Source: Aquatica leii
Taxonomy: Eukaryota; Arthropoda; Insecta; Coleoptera; Lampyridae
Assembly: GCA_035610365.1 (NCBI GenBank)
Contig: CM069436.1
Location: 43,159,117 to 43,223,116 of the forward strand
Direction of reading: 5' to 3'
Length of the DNA stretch: 64,000 nt
Shown here: positions 11,233 through 22,442 of the stretch, piece after piece
How positions within the stretch are numbered: the first letter of the stretch is position 1
Layout of the letters: every line of letters begins with the position of its first letter
The notes under the pieces: model-generated
The model's input: the letters and a program-made list of their open reading frames with translations, nothing else
Told to the model about the DNA's origin: nothing
Databases searched by the model: none
Translations under genes and position numbers: made by a program

Positions 11233-13250
11233 AACAGACACCAAAATTGTTTTGTCAAAAAATTTTCTGATTCAGAACTTAAAACGTAAAATTTTGCAAA
11301 AAAAATTTGTAAAAAAATTGCAATCGCTATAATTTCCTTACAAAACAAGAATTTATTATAACTTTCAATAAAAATTGTTAAAAGTTTAAAATGTACTTTA
11401 TTTAAACAATAATTGGATAAATACGAGTTCGTAAGTTTACTTCGCTAAAAACAAATTTAATTATTAATAATGTACAGTACTACTTTTTTCTATTTTTTGT
11501 CACGTTTTTTTTAACTATTACTTTGACCTAAACAAAATTATAGTTCGTTGTCCGAATTTGCGCCTCTAGAATACAAATTAACTGGCATTACTCATGGTGC
11601 ATGAAGCAATTTGATATATTATATGATTACATCTACCTATAAATTCCGTTATTTTATTTGATAAAACCTTTTATAATGTTAATGTATTTCTTAGGTAATT
11701 TATATCTAGTAATTAAAAAAAATACAAATATTAAGTTTTTAAAATACGACTACACTTTAAATGTGATAGCTGCAGTAGCTATTATCATTATTAGAACTTA
11801 GCATACTTCTGTAAATGAAAACTGTTACCTAGACGCATTACTTAATTATGTTAATAAATTTATAAACACAATAAAAAACTTAAAAGCTTTGATAAAAAAT
11901 ATGTATGTTATAATTAACTCATTGTTTATGGGCGCATTTTTATTATTTTTAGTATAGATATAAAATATGTTTTTTTAAGTAGGTCTAATTTGTGTAAAAA
12001 CGATAATGCTCTTAAATGTTGTTATATTTTTAAAAGAGAATTTAACGTTTCTTATTTAAATTATAGCAGTATAAAATTTTACGATTTATAGAGTTGTACA
12101 AATTATGCTACATATTTACAAAATTTTACAGAAATTTACCAAGAAAACATAATAAGTAAAAATAAGATTATCATTGGCATTGTTCGATAAGCAATAATAA
12201 CATTTATATAGTTACGTATTCATATTAATTATTCTTGTATCTACCACGAATCAAAAAAATAATACAATAATCTCTAGTAGAACAAAGCCACTCAAAACAA
12301 ATCAAAAACGTATTTTTAGTACAAAAAAATTTAGAACACAAAATTATATTGATAATTTGTTGCAAAAACATTTATGATATGAAACAAATTGATTTAATTT
12401 TATTGGTACATGAAATAAATAACACTCCAATAATATTTATGTTTTGAATTTTATGAAACGTAAATTGGGTAATTTATCAAAAACGGTTTTTTGAGTGAAC
12501 TTTTAATCATTTTAAAAACGTTTTGTGGTAACACATGTGTGCAATTACAAATTGATTATAGATAACAACGACCAAATATTTTTGATGTTTTTAAAATCTT
12601 TTACTACACGAACACAACTTTTTATAATCAAACCTAATTTGACAAAAAAATTTTCTTGAGTTATCCAGTCTAAAGTAAAATGCTTGTTCTTTGGTCTGAG
12701 GTTAAAAGTACCATACAAATTTAATGAATCAAATGGTCTTTTTTAAGATATGTAAATCAAATTTGTCGAACTACTCCATTTGATCTTTGAAGAGTTAAAT
12801 ATTTTCTGCTTAGTTTGTTTTTCTAATAACAATACTTATTATCTACGAATAATTTTTATATACCTTTAAATTTACCTCATTTGCTTATAAAAAAACTTTG
12901 TTGATTTCTAGTTACATGTATGCATTCATAGCAGATTTTGTTTATCACACAACTAGGACAAGATAAATAACGTTTTGTCTGTCGTAAAAAGCTGAGAAAA
13001 ATTATTTGTGGATTGTCATTACGTTTAAAATCTTTGTCGTAAAATTTTTAGGCATATTACAACAGTAAAATTTATTATCACTTATAATATACATACATTT
13101 TACAATGATATTTTGTATTTCAACAAATAAACTAAATAAAACAGTACAGTAGAGGTATATACAATATGTTGTTAAAGGTTTTTGTTAGAAAGATAATAGA
13201 ATGTCTTCAAACTTAATTCTTAAATAACAACATTAAATGTATCCTCATTA
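11233..13250. other. AT-rich desert
   Basis: No open frame over about 60 codons on either strand and no domain signature was found. The content is dominated by A/T homopolymer runs. Confidence 0.55.
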
Positions 13251-13258
13251 ATTATGAT

Positions 13259-13529
13259 TAGTCCTGGGTCGTTGTATCGATATATCGATACGTATCGATA
13301 CGTCGGGCGTATCGATACGCCGATACAAACCACAAGCTCGTATCGATGTATCGAAATATCGATATTTCGATACGTATCGATGTATCGAAATATCGATATT
13401 TCGATACGTATCGATATTTCGATACGTATCGATACTCCGATACGTATCGATATTTCGATATATCGATACGTATCGATACAAATTGCGTATCGATATTCGA
13501 TACACAAAATTGCGTATCGCCCAGCACTA
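13259..13529 (-). mobile_element. hAT-like MITE built of TATCGATA/CGATACGTA repeats, copy 1
   Basis: The ends are TAGTCCTGGGTCG and CGCCCAGCACTA, an imperfect 12-13 bp inverted repeat (TAGTcCTGGG/TAGTgCTGGG). A perfect 8-bp target duplication ATTATGAT flanks it (13251-13258 and 13530-13537), the hAT signature. The interior is an array of about 18-bp units carrying CGATACGTATCG. TATCGATA occurs 12 times by hand count in 271 bp. The array lacks stop codons in most frames, so overlapping Ile/Arg/Tyr/Asp-rich open frames appear on both strands; these are artefacts. Orientation is opposite to copy 2 at 32404-32760, and the strand assignment is relative to copy 2. It encodes no transposase. Confidence 0.92.
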
Positions 13530-13751
13530 ATTATGATGCTTTTAATTGTTTTTTCAATGTTTAAACAATCGTAGCTATATGCGGAAAAATTGCAATGTCG
13601 TACATAGGTTTTCAATTTTATAAGTTTTCTATAATTTTGTTTTATGAACTAAAAAATGTAAAGCCATATTTGTTTTGCATAAAAAAGTATTTGTTTATTG
13701 AAATATCAAACATTAAAAAACGTACGAAAGTGATACTTTAAGTAACTTACA

Positions 13752-13872
13752 AGCAATTCGCCGTAGTGTCCAATGGTTTCCCATTACGCTGACAAATCCG
13801 TGGTTCAAATCCCGTGGTTGCCACTTCTAAAAATTTGCAACAACCACCGCCGCTTTATTTAAAAAAAAAAAA
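13752..13872 (+). repeat. Possible tRNA-derived SINE fragment with A-tail
   Basis: GGTTCAAATCC (13802-13812) matches a polymerase III B box. An A-box-like GCCGTAGTGTCC lies about 45 bp upstream, and the segment ends in a 12-base A run (13861-13872). The T-arm does not pair properly, so it is not a functional tRNA. Only one copy is seen in the window, and no target duplication was identified. Confidence 0.4.
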
Positions 13873-14939
13873 CTAATAACCATAAATGTTCCACGGTTTT
13901 CTAAGAAATACAACAAATGCCATTCAAGAACCAAAATTTATTTTAAAACCATTATTTTTATTTTATTTTCCAAAATTGTTTTTACATTGTATTAAGGAAA
14001 TATTTTTTATTTAATAGCAACGTGACATTCTTCCAATGAATCGTTGATACATTTTTTAAACGAATCCAATTCGTTTTGTTGTACGCGGACAATTTAGGTT
14101 CTTGTAGTGATTATAAAACACTTTTTTGTCAAAATTTAAAAAGTTTACTGTTTTTGAAAAAACAAATTTGTAGCTTTTAAAAAACGGATTAGTTCTACTA
14201 GTGATGTGAGTAATAATACATTATTCTAAAATCTTTTCTTCTTTATAATAGCAATAAAACTTGCATTAATTAAATGTAGCCTTCCAATAATCAAAAAATA
14301 TTAACAAGGATTTTAATTATTAAATTCCTAACATGTTTCGGCTAACAAAAACTTTCAGTCATTCTCAGACTACAATTAAGAAACACAAAACGTATAAGAT
14401 GTACAAAAAATTAATTAAGATTTCTTACTAATAACAATTTGGTCATAAAACATTATAAAACATTTAATAGGAATCAAACGAAGGCCAAGAAATTAAACAG
14501 TATACAAGCAAGTAAGCAGCAGATATAAAGTGACGTTGTATGGCATTAAAACTTAATAAATGAAATGAAAATCACAATTAAAGTTAACTTATTAAAAAGT
14601 AAAACGTTTTATTTCTAAAATTCTACAAATAGTGAATTATGTCGAGCGTCAAAGGACACTTAGATGCAGAATTTACCTATTCTCAAGATCACTTCGCAAA
14701 AGTTCTTTTTACTTGCATGTTGTGACTTGTATGTCTAGAAATAAACAATTATCTTTTGATTAAAGCAGTTAGAAGACAAGGCAAACAGATTATTTAAATT
14801 AAATAAAAATAATTAAAAAAATTAATCTAAAAAGGATTTCAAAAGAAGTGAATTAGAAAAGAAATTTGATTTAATCAAATATTACAGAAACAAACTGATT
14901 AAATATCAGCAAAAATGTGACTCAATGAATGCATAAACA
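13873..14939. other. AT-rich spacer
   Basis: No gene or repeat was recognised. The sequence is broken in all frames. Confidence 0.5.
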
Positions 14940-15470
14940 GTCTGGAAATATTAGCAACTCGCCAACCAGTGCAGCTCATTTAAATACCAAAAGATCAGAA
15001 TGTAAAGGGAAACCTAATAGCGGACGCACTAACTAAAAGGAGCACAACAGGGACATATCGGATCTGAACCTGTTTTCGGAATCGCTTACAAGACTGTAAA
15101 AGAAACAATTTGCAGCAAACTTGCAATGGAGTATAAAAAACTATGCAAAATTTTTTTAGGGATTAAGCACACAAAACTTTTCTTTACAGAACCAGAATCA
15201 AACTGCACTATCAAGCAGTAGTCGACAAAAGTTAAGGAAACTTACGGGACTAACAGCAGGGCACTGTGGCCTTAACAAACATATGCATAAAATGGGACTG
15301 CAATGTAGCCTTCTATGCCGCGGATGCTTAACGAACGACAAGACTCCGCAGCTTCTGCTGTGTAAATGCGAAACATATCAAATGCAACAAACAACGATTC
15401 TCGGCAAACCAAAATTAACCATGATGAGTTTAAAAAGGCTTCTTGGAATAAACTACCTTTTGAATTAAAT
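14940..15470 (+). pseudogene. LINE 3' end: RNase H and C-terminal Cys/His remnant
   Basis: At about 14979 the frame reads IPKDQNVKGNLIADALTKRS, matching the final RNase H motif (xGNxxAD) of jockey/I/R1-type LINEs. After frame breaks, SKLAMEYKKLCKIFLG and then LRKLTGLTAGHCGLNKHMHK (about 15231) lead to LCRGCLTND and CKC, the degenerate Cys-rich tail of such ORF2 proteins (15283-15468). At least two frameshifts and a stop (about 15222) separate the pieces. The LINE clade cannot be fixed from this tail. Confidence 0.65.
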
Positions 15471-15589
15471 TTAAAAAAAATTCAATGAATAAGAACGTTG
15501 TAAGTGAAGCCACAGGAATGAAGAATTCTGACAGCATTTTCAGTGTCTGCTCCAATAAGAACAGCAGACGAAAATTTTAACTTCCAAAG

Positions 15590-15709
15590 TTTAATGTAAA
15601 TGTTAGAAATCGGGTTGGTTTTTGGCGGCATTTTTGTAAGATTTACGAGGATAAAGAAATACATGCAAAAGATAAGTTTCAGTACCTTCTACAACTAATA
15701 AGAGTATAG
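15590..15709 (+). pseudogene. BEL/Pao Gag fragment
   Basis: A 39-codon frame ending in TAG reads VGFWRHFCKIYEDKEIHAKD followed by KFQYLLQ. This matches the conserved Gag block of BEL/Pao elements (W..F...hxxxxxxxxxxDKFxYLxQ). The rest of gag and most of pol are missing, and integrase-like sequence follows within 10 bp, so the element is internally deleted. Confidence 0.7.
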
Positions 15710-15712
15710 TTT

Positions 15713-15957
15713 TAGGTTTTGAAAATGAAAAAATAATTAAAAATAGTTCTTTCAAAATGTGTTGCATGCAAAAAACTCAAAAACCATTAGAAACAACTCT
15801 TGCGCCTCTTTTCAGGAATAGAATAAAACATGAAAAGGCTTTTGTAGTGACAGGAATAAATTTATCAAAACCTATATATTTGAAAAATAAAAAAAGGCGT
15901 GGATTGTGTTACAACGAGCGCCGCTTAATAGAATCACCTTGGGCTTGTGGTTTTTGA
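15713..15957 (+). pseudogene. BEL/Pao integrase fragment
   Basis: The first part reads CCMQKTQKPLETTLAPLF and then AFVVTGINLSKPIYLKNKK. This is the zinc-finger-to-core junction of BEL/Pao integrase, where V-[TV]-G-[IV]-[DN]-[LF] carries the first catalytic Asp; here it is Asn, so it is dead. A frameshift follows, and KKAWIVL continues the core in another frame. It probably belongs to the same deleted element as the Gag scrap at 15590. Confidence 0.75.
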
Positions 15958-17149
15958 TAACAATAACCAAATGATAACAATATTGAATATTTAACAAAAA
16001 AAAATTAAATACATGTTTATTGATTAGAAAGTAGTAAATACATATAGCGTGTATCTGATTAACAAATTGTTAATTTAGAAGAAGAAATTATAGCATCAAT
16101 ATAAGCAAATAATATCGATATATAAACTGTAATAATACATTTAAAAAAATTTAAATTTTGAACATAATACCTAAATGAAAAATTAAGAACCTGTTGCATT
16201 AAATAATTTGTTGACATCGTTAATAAAAAGAAATCAAAAATAATGTTATTATAATTAATCCATTGTTCCAAGAACTACACATTTCTTCTGGTTAAATTAA
16301 GTTGTTACAGTTGTTTAAATACGGTAATGTTACGTAGATCATTCAAAATACTTGAAGAAATAAATAACACTGCAAAAATAAAGCTAAATATGCAAAACAA
16401 AATTTTTTAGAGTACAATGATTAAATATTTTACTTTTACAAGCGTATTGTAAAAATTTAGCTAAAAAACTCATGCAAAATAAGTTATTGTTCATGAATCC
16501 AAGTGAACCTGAGAAGAAAATTGATTTAAACCAATAATATGATTATTATAAACGATGTTTTTTTTTATTTATTAGCATACATACATCCAGCCTGTTCTTT
16601 AAAAAAGTGATACCGTTATCCGACTGATAACATTATTCGAGCTGTATTTATATGTGCAATATACAGAGTTGTGCACTTAGAGTAGACACTGTTTTTATCT
16701 ACAAATTGTTTTATTACGCAATTTTGTAGATTTATTTAATGAAGAAGCTGTAATTCTGTAATTTATTCAAATAGCGAGACTAATCTTCTCGGTGCAAATT
16801 ATCTTTTTGTACAAATCAGTTAAGATCAAATTTTAACGTTTTTTATGATAAGAAAATTGAGTCGCATTTTAAATCATCAATCGCAGCCTTGTGGACAGGA
16901 TGGTAAAAACTTTTTTGTCGAAATTTGAGTAGATATTATATTACGAGAAACTAGGCACTGCAATATGTAATAGTAAAGCAATAATAATTTACGTTCTTTA
17001 ATATATACATCAGAAGTTTCCTAAATAACTCTTTCTTTTAACACTTTCCATGTTTCTCTAAAACATATATAGTTTTGAGTTGCCTGTTTGCCAAAAAATA
17101 TTTACTCACAGGATATAAATACTTACAACTAAAAGATAATTGAGGTCAA
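15958..17149. other. AT-rich spacer between BEL/Pao pieces
   Basis: The expected middle of a BEL/Pao integrase is not recognisable. Only short Asn/Ile/Lys frames are seen (for example 16059-16271, minus). Confidence 0.45.
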
Positions 17150-17385
17150 CGCTTCAGACGCAAATTTTCAGCAAAACTGACCGACAATGATAGAAAAAAT
17201 ATATAAAAGTTGAAGTTGGCAATGTCGTTTTGGTTGAATCGGAAATGTTAAGAGAGTGAAGTGGCCAATTCAGAATCACTAAAATTTTTCTAGAAACAAT
17301 GTTTCCAGAGTGGCAAGAACCAAACTGTTTGATTCAGAATTAGCCTGTTCCTTTTAAAGATTTTACCTTCTAGAAATTTCCTCAG
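17150..17385 (+). pseudogene. BEL/Pao Pol C-terminal fragment
   Basis: VEVGNVVLVESEM (about 17209) corresponds to the VGDVVLV block that follows the BEL/Pao integrase core. In shifted frames it is followed by KWPIQ and SRNNVSRVARTK, matching the W-P-L...G.D...R.A pattern, and then by FQRFYLLEI-like sequence. At least three frame changes occur. It could belong to the same insertion as 15590-15957 (about 1.2 kb upstream) or to another copy. Confidence 0.6.
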
Positions 17386-18389
17386 AAAAAAAAATTATTA
17401 AAATAATGTGCTTAATGCACACAAAGAAAAAGAAAATAAGAGTTGTGAAAGTGTAACGGAAAGCAAAAAGAACAAATTTAAAATTAAACAAGACAGAATA
17501 GTAAAAGTTCTAAATCAATTCCCAGTTAATGTGTGATTACCACGGTTTGATGGCAGAGCCCTCTAATACAAGTTGTAAATTTACGATTTACGAAATATTG
17601 AAAATTACAGAAACCAAAATCATTAGTGAATTACTACTGTATTGGAATGACCACCTACCGAAATATCAATATTAATCTGGGGAAAATTTGCTGCATCTGA
17701 TTTTTATTTATAGATCCTTTGACTGAGGTAAATTTAATTGTGATAACGCTATATGTACGTGATTGTTTATTTCGGCAAATTTTAAGAAGTTTTTGAGAAA
17801 GTGCTGTTAGGTAGCCGCATACTTTGAAAGGAAAAAAATATAAACTAAAAGTATTGTATTTCCTATTCTAATTTTCTTTTATCTGCGTTGTCCGTCGTTT
17901 ACACGCACGACTGTACTGTACTTTACTATGCTGTTATATTTACCAATGTAAATTTGTTTTTTTTGGAGTGTGAAAGTTAGTTCGACAACTTTAATTTTAT
18001 GTACGACGTGTTGCCCAACCGAAGGGAACTTGCATTAAGAATTATCGTCTGTGATCTACACCCACGTACTAGCAATTGATTGCATCTATGTATATCTGTT
18101 TTGCTTCTCTTTTATAACCTTTTTTTCTGTGATGTTCTGTCATTTGTTCTCTTTCGGCCTTAGACAAATTTAAACGGTATCTTCCATTCTAGTTTCCAAC
18201 TATTTTAGCGCCTTTTTAATCGTACTTTGTGATTAGCACATTGAGACCTGCAATCCGCTCGCCGAATCATGCTTAGATAGTCGCCAGCAATTAAGTTACG
18301 AGAAAACCCTCGACCTGCTTTATGTTTTTTCGTCTATTTCGATTTGTACTCTTGTCTTATTTTTTATATTGTTATCATTTTTTTTTTAT
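17386..18389. other. Unassigned spacer, possibly retroelement-derived
   Basis: No clear domain is visible. A pyrimidine-rich stretch begins at about 18100, where the antisense LINE relic may start. Confidence 0.4.
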
Positions 18390-20330
18390 TTTCAAATATT
18401 TTTAGTGCTTTATTCTAGATATTTAAGTATGTTTGTAAATCTTTTTTATTTTTTTTTGCATATACATCATCAGCGAAGGCGTTTTTAGCTATGTATATCA
18501 TCAGCATATTCTAATATTTGGTATTACTTTTTTTGTTTGTGTCTTTATGTCTTTTAAGACATCGTTAAGTAATATGTTGAAGAGTGTTCCTTTCTGCTTT
18601 AGCTTTTTTTCGATTAAAAGCTCGTCTAATTTTATGTTCCTTAATCTTATGTCATTTCTAATTTTTGTTTACCCTTTTTTTACACTTTTCTATATTTCTT
18701 TTTTTGGCATGGTATCGAACGCTTTTTCAATACCTATAAACATTGCATATATGTTATTGTTTCTATTCTTTTAGACTTAACAAGATGATTTCTCTTCAGT
18801 TCTCATACTTTCTGTTATTTCCTTTTTCATGTTTAGTCTTTCGATGTGTGTTGTTAATTCCAGATCTTGTTAATCAATTTTTCTAAAATGTTCATCTCGA
18901 GTTTATTTATATTTTAATCAATTTAGTTGTTATCCGGTTCTGTCTTTCAGCTTTTTTTTTTCGAGCCTTTTAATAGCTTTGGATATTTTGTCTTGCGTAA
19001 TCTCTTCTTTTTAAAAGTATTCGGTGTATTTAGCGGTTTCTTTTTCTTCTGATTGACCTTGCTATTACGTTTCATTTTATCCCCAAATTTCTTTTAGGAT
19101 AATTTTTTGTTTAATTTTTATTTTTATAACTTTTTGTTTTTGTTGTTTGTACTTATTATAGTTTTGGATAATTTTTTTATTTTTTTTGTTTTTACTACAT
19201 TCTTAATTTCTTCGTTCCACCAGTTTGTTTGTTTTATGGTTCTGTCTTTTTTATTCTATCTGCAGATTTCTCTTGCTGTTTTTGTTATTGTCTTTAATTT
19301 TTCTCTACGATACAATTTTAGTATTTCCTCTGTTTTTCTTGTTTTTATCATCGCTCTTGTGTTTTTTAATTTTTTTCTATATTTCTTGGTAATAATAACA
19401 TAATCTATTATGTTTTTCGTCTCTACTTATTATTATTCTGGTAAGTTTGTACGTATTTTTGTGTTTGTAAAAGATATTTGGTATTGTTCAAGATGAAAAT
19501 GTCTATTAACTTTGGTCTGTTGTTAATTCTGGCCTTTTCTCTAAATATTTCAGTTCTTCTTTCATCGTTTTTTATGCTAATTTTTCCGTTTGTTAGTTGT
19601 TTCTAAAGCACTTTCTTTGTACTGGTTTCTTTTGATTTCATTGGGTCTGTAAACAACTATAAATGCTGTATTTACTGTTTCGTCTATTTTAATTTCTATT
19701 TTCAGAATCCTTTGTGATACGTATGTATTTTACGTTCTCTTTCTTTTTTCACTAACTATTCTTTTTATTTACTCTGTGATATATTAATACACACCACATC
19801 TGTTTTTCTGTTTTACAGTTCTTCAACTAGTTCCTCTTCTTTTTCCGTTAGTTTTTTGACGTTTCACATTATTATTTTCCAAAGTTTTTATATCTTCTTT
19901 GTTTTTTTTTCTTGCAGTATACATTTTTGCAAATTTTGTTACCTACTCTTACTGCCTTTCTCTCTAACTCTTTTCTTTGTATGTTATTCTGTTTCTCTTC
20001 TTGTTTTGTTAGGTCATTGTTTATAAATATCTTTGCTTTACGTATATTTCTTGAGTTTGCTTAATTTTTATTAGTGCTTTTTTTCCATCAAAACTTTCTG
20101 AATCTACTAAACATGTTTTTATTTGTATTTTAAGTGCGCTTTTAACTCTGACGTTTGTATCTAAGTTTTTGTTTAAATTTTTTTGATATTCTTTACTTCA
20201 AATGCGTTTTTGTCGTTCATTGTTAATTTTTGTATAATTTTGTTATTCCGTTACTTTTTCTTTTTGAATTGCTTTACCTTTGTATTTATAACATGTATCC
20301 GTTTTTAATCTCATATATGAATTTAACAAA
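18390..20330 (-). pseudogene. Antisense LINE remnant (endonuclease and reverse transcriptase)
   Basis: On the minus strand, reading from about 20330 down, SQRILKIEIKIDETVNTAFI at about 19700 resembles the APE endonuclease strand before the VYxP motif. DYVIITKKYRKKLKNTR at about 19400 matches the IDYV block. MFIGIEKAFDTMPKKE (about 18735) is RT motif A (F-I-D-x-E-K-A-F-D, with Asp to Gly). GTLFNILLNDVLKDI (about 18590) is motif B. YADD occurs at 18497-18508 and FADD at 18466-18477. Stops and shifts are frequent. The plus strand is therefore extremely T-rich, producing Phe-rich shadow frames. The clade is uncertain. Confidence 0.7.
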
Positions 20331-20487
20331 ATAAAGAAAAATGATTACACAATTATAAATACCATTAAATAATACTAATTTAATAAGGGGTATGAATTCA
20401 TTCCTTATCAATGCTGCGTTGCAATCGTCTAGTCATTAACGTCACTAAATGCTTAAGATAATCGACTTCAATCATCTTGTGTATGTA

Positions 20488-20530
20488 ATTCATTATTCTT
20501 GGCTTTTTGCATTAAAATTTTCTCGTTTTT
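20488..20530 (+). repeat. Stray copy of the spacer between the 1.7-kb tandem repeats
   Basis: ATTATTCTTGGCTTTTTGCA and the following AT-rich 20 bp closely resemble 24215-24258, the junction between the two tandem copies at 22443-25945. This hints that a longer array once existed here. Confidence 0.5.
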
Positions 20531-20779
20531 GTTAATCAAAGCTTTTAGTTATTAAAAACACAAGAAGATTTTAATAAAAATTAAACACAAGTAGAAGAAA
20601 TTTAAAATCAAAACTTTTTGAGTTTGAAAAAGATAGCAAAGAAACCAAAATATAAGAACAAACCCACAAAACCACAAGTTCCATGTAGGTTCGATAAGCA
20701 TTCCCAAATATTCATTTCTAAAGCATTCCAATAGTAGTTTGTGTATGGACTTCTAATAACACACCTGATTTAAAACGTA

Positions 20780-21073
20780 TTCTATAAGAATGCCTATATA
20801 AGAAGAATAAAGTACTCTAAAAGATTCTTTTAAAAACACTTCTATAGGAATACTATATTTAATTTAAAAAAGAAGTGCTTATAGCAGCCTTAGAATTGGC
20901 AGTTGATTGGAATCACTAAAGTATTAGAAATGTAGCATTCTAATGGCGTTCCCATATTGATTCTATAATAATGCATATAGAAGGAGAATAAAGTACCCTA
21001 AAAGATTCCTTTAAAATCACTCCTATAGGCCTTCTATATTGATATAAAAAATAAAGTGTTTATAGCAGCCTTG
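20780..21073 (+). repeat. Tandem pair of about 115-bp repeats, period about 180 bp
   Basis: 20780-20895 and 20960-21073 both run from ATTCTATAA.AATGC through AGAATAAAGTAC.CTAAAAGA and TATAGCAGCCTT. They differ by scattered substitutions. The repeat lies near the left end of the CCCACAAAACCA element and may be a subterminal satellite. Confidence 0.7.
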
Positions 21074-21698
21074 ACAATGTATTGAAATTCAAGTATTACG
21101 ACTAACATGATAACATTCTTTTAGTGTTTTAGTACCTCTAAAATCGGTTTAATCGTTCTTTGTTCGAGATAAAGAAATATAATTTTTAATATCAGAAAAA
21201 ATCGTTTGTACAAGTTGCTAAATTGTAATACCTAAACAAAAATAACTTCCTGTAGAGATTAAACGCTCACATCTAAATTTTGTTGATAAAGATACGTATG
21301 CAATAAAAAACGTATGCATTCGCGTTTGATATTGTAAATGTAAATAAGATACTTTGATTTCTGAGAATTGTGACGAGATATGTTTAGACTACCAAGTTTG
21401 ATTCACCAGAAACGCTTCTAAGTAAGTACTTATACGGTTACGGGTATATGCGGTTTTACGTTGTTTACGTTTACGAAAGGAAGACGACTTCGGGCTTAGT
21501 CTATATTTGTAAAAGTGTTCTTTTTTGTGCTGAATTAAAGAAGAAAACGCTATTAGAAGTTCTGCTGATTTAAGCAAAAGTAAGTACAAAAAGAAACAAT
21601 TGATAACATATCTATTTTTGTACGATCAGCTTATCCACGTTTTAGCTATTTATTGTTATTGTTTATTTTTTACTTGGCATCCAGTTATTTTTTTAGAA

Positions 21699-21720
21699 CA
21701 GGGGTGGCCAACCTGCGGAC
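21699..21720 (+). mobile_element. Solo hAT-like terminus
   Basis: CAGGGGTGGCCAACCTGCGG matches the CAG-starting, AACCTG-containing ends typical of Charlie/ZBED-type hAT elements, and resembles the hAT-1 end at 6427. No matching right end (CACCCCTG) was seen downstream, so this is a truncated end only. Confidence 0.5.
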
Positions 21721-21876
21721 TTAAACTTAAAAAGCATTGTAATAAAAAATTAATTTTATTCATAAAAAGAAACATATTTTTGATATGAATCTAGTGAAAA
21801 TGCATGACTGATAATAGATAATAAAAAATAATTAATCGCATAATTTTGTTATAGAGTTAATCCAAAGTTGATTCAA

Positions 21877-22001
21877 AGGAGTTCCTATAGATGTTATTAA
21901 TGAGGTGTTCCAATGGCTACGTCATGGCAAAGCGAGATTAAAAAATGAAATAATTAGGATGATGCAGCAAACTACAAATTCGCAAACCATTGATTAAAAA
22001 T
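21877..22001 (+). other. Short unidentified open frame, protein-like
   Basis: A 40-codon stretch reads GVPIDVINEVFQWLRHGKAR, continues with NEIIRMMQQTT and ends at TAA 21999-22001. Its composition (Trp, His, Gln, Gly, Arg) is unlike the Asn/Lys/Ile frames produced by base composition here, which suggests a coding fragment. There is no ATG. It could be the tail of a transposase belonging to the hAT-like end at 21699. The family is not recognised. Confidence 0.35.
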
Positions 22002-22442
22002 TATTATAGTTTAGACAAAGATACTGTACAAATTTCTTAATAAAAAATGACTTAAAACTAATCATTTCATGCTTTTTGTGTTTCTTATGGTATGCTATTA
22101 AAACCCTGTAAAAGCATGCAAATCAATTACCTTTTAGTCGTTAACTTTGTCATGCTATTCTACAACATAGGAAAGTACTACATTGGCACTGTTTTAGAGC
22201 ATTCTAATGGAACGTGAAAACTTCTACCTTTGGCCTGCTTTTGTACAACGTCTAATAGGACTCTATAGCACTAACTGTACAGCATTCTACTGGAGTGTCA
22301 AAACCTATCTCTAAACATAAACCATTCTACTGCTACAGGAAGGCTTTCAGTAAAATCAATACTGCCTCTATGCTTCTAAAAGCATTATTATGGAACCTAT
22401 TTGGTTTTGTGGGAATATTTCAAATATTAACATTTTTTGTTA

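Larger units (their letters stand above)
20663..22413. mobile_element. Putative 1.75-kb element with CCCACAAAACCA ends
   Basis: CCCACAAAACCA (20663-20674) and its complement TGGTTTTGTGGG (22402-22413) are perfect 12-bp inverted ends. Similarity continues weakly inward (GTTCCAT and AAGCATT words). The subterminal zones carry repeated AGAATGC/GCATTCTA words, for example about 20730-20800 and 22195-22340. No transposase was recognised and no target duplication found, so superfamily and integrity are unresolved. It contains a tandem duplication (20780-21073) and a stray hAT-like end (21699). Confidence 0.5.

Noticed and set aside
13220..13615. Overlapping open frames on both strands rich in Ile, Arg, Tyr, Ser, Asp
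   Set aside because: They are translations of the CGATACGTATCG array, which lacks stop codons in most frames; the same happens at 32396-32816. Not proteins.
13755..13830. tRNA gene
   Set aside because: A B-box-like word is present, but the T-arm and acceptor stems do not pair. At best a SINE fragment.
19107..19403. Phe/Leu-rich, membrane-like frame (also 18547-18774)
   Set aside because: Antisense shadow of a LINE whose sense strand is A-rich; hydrophobicity comes from T-rich codons.
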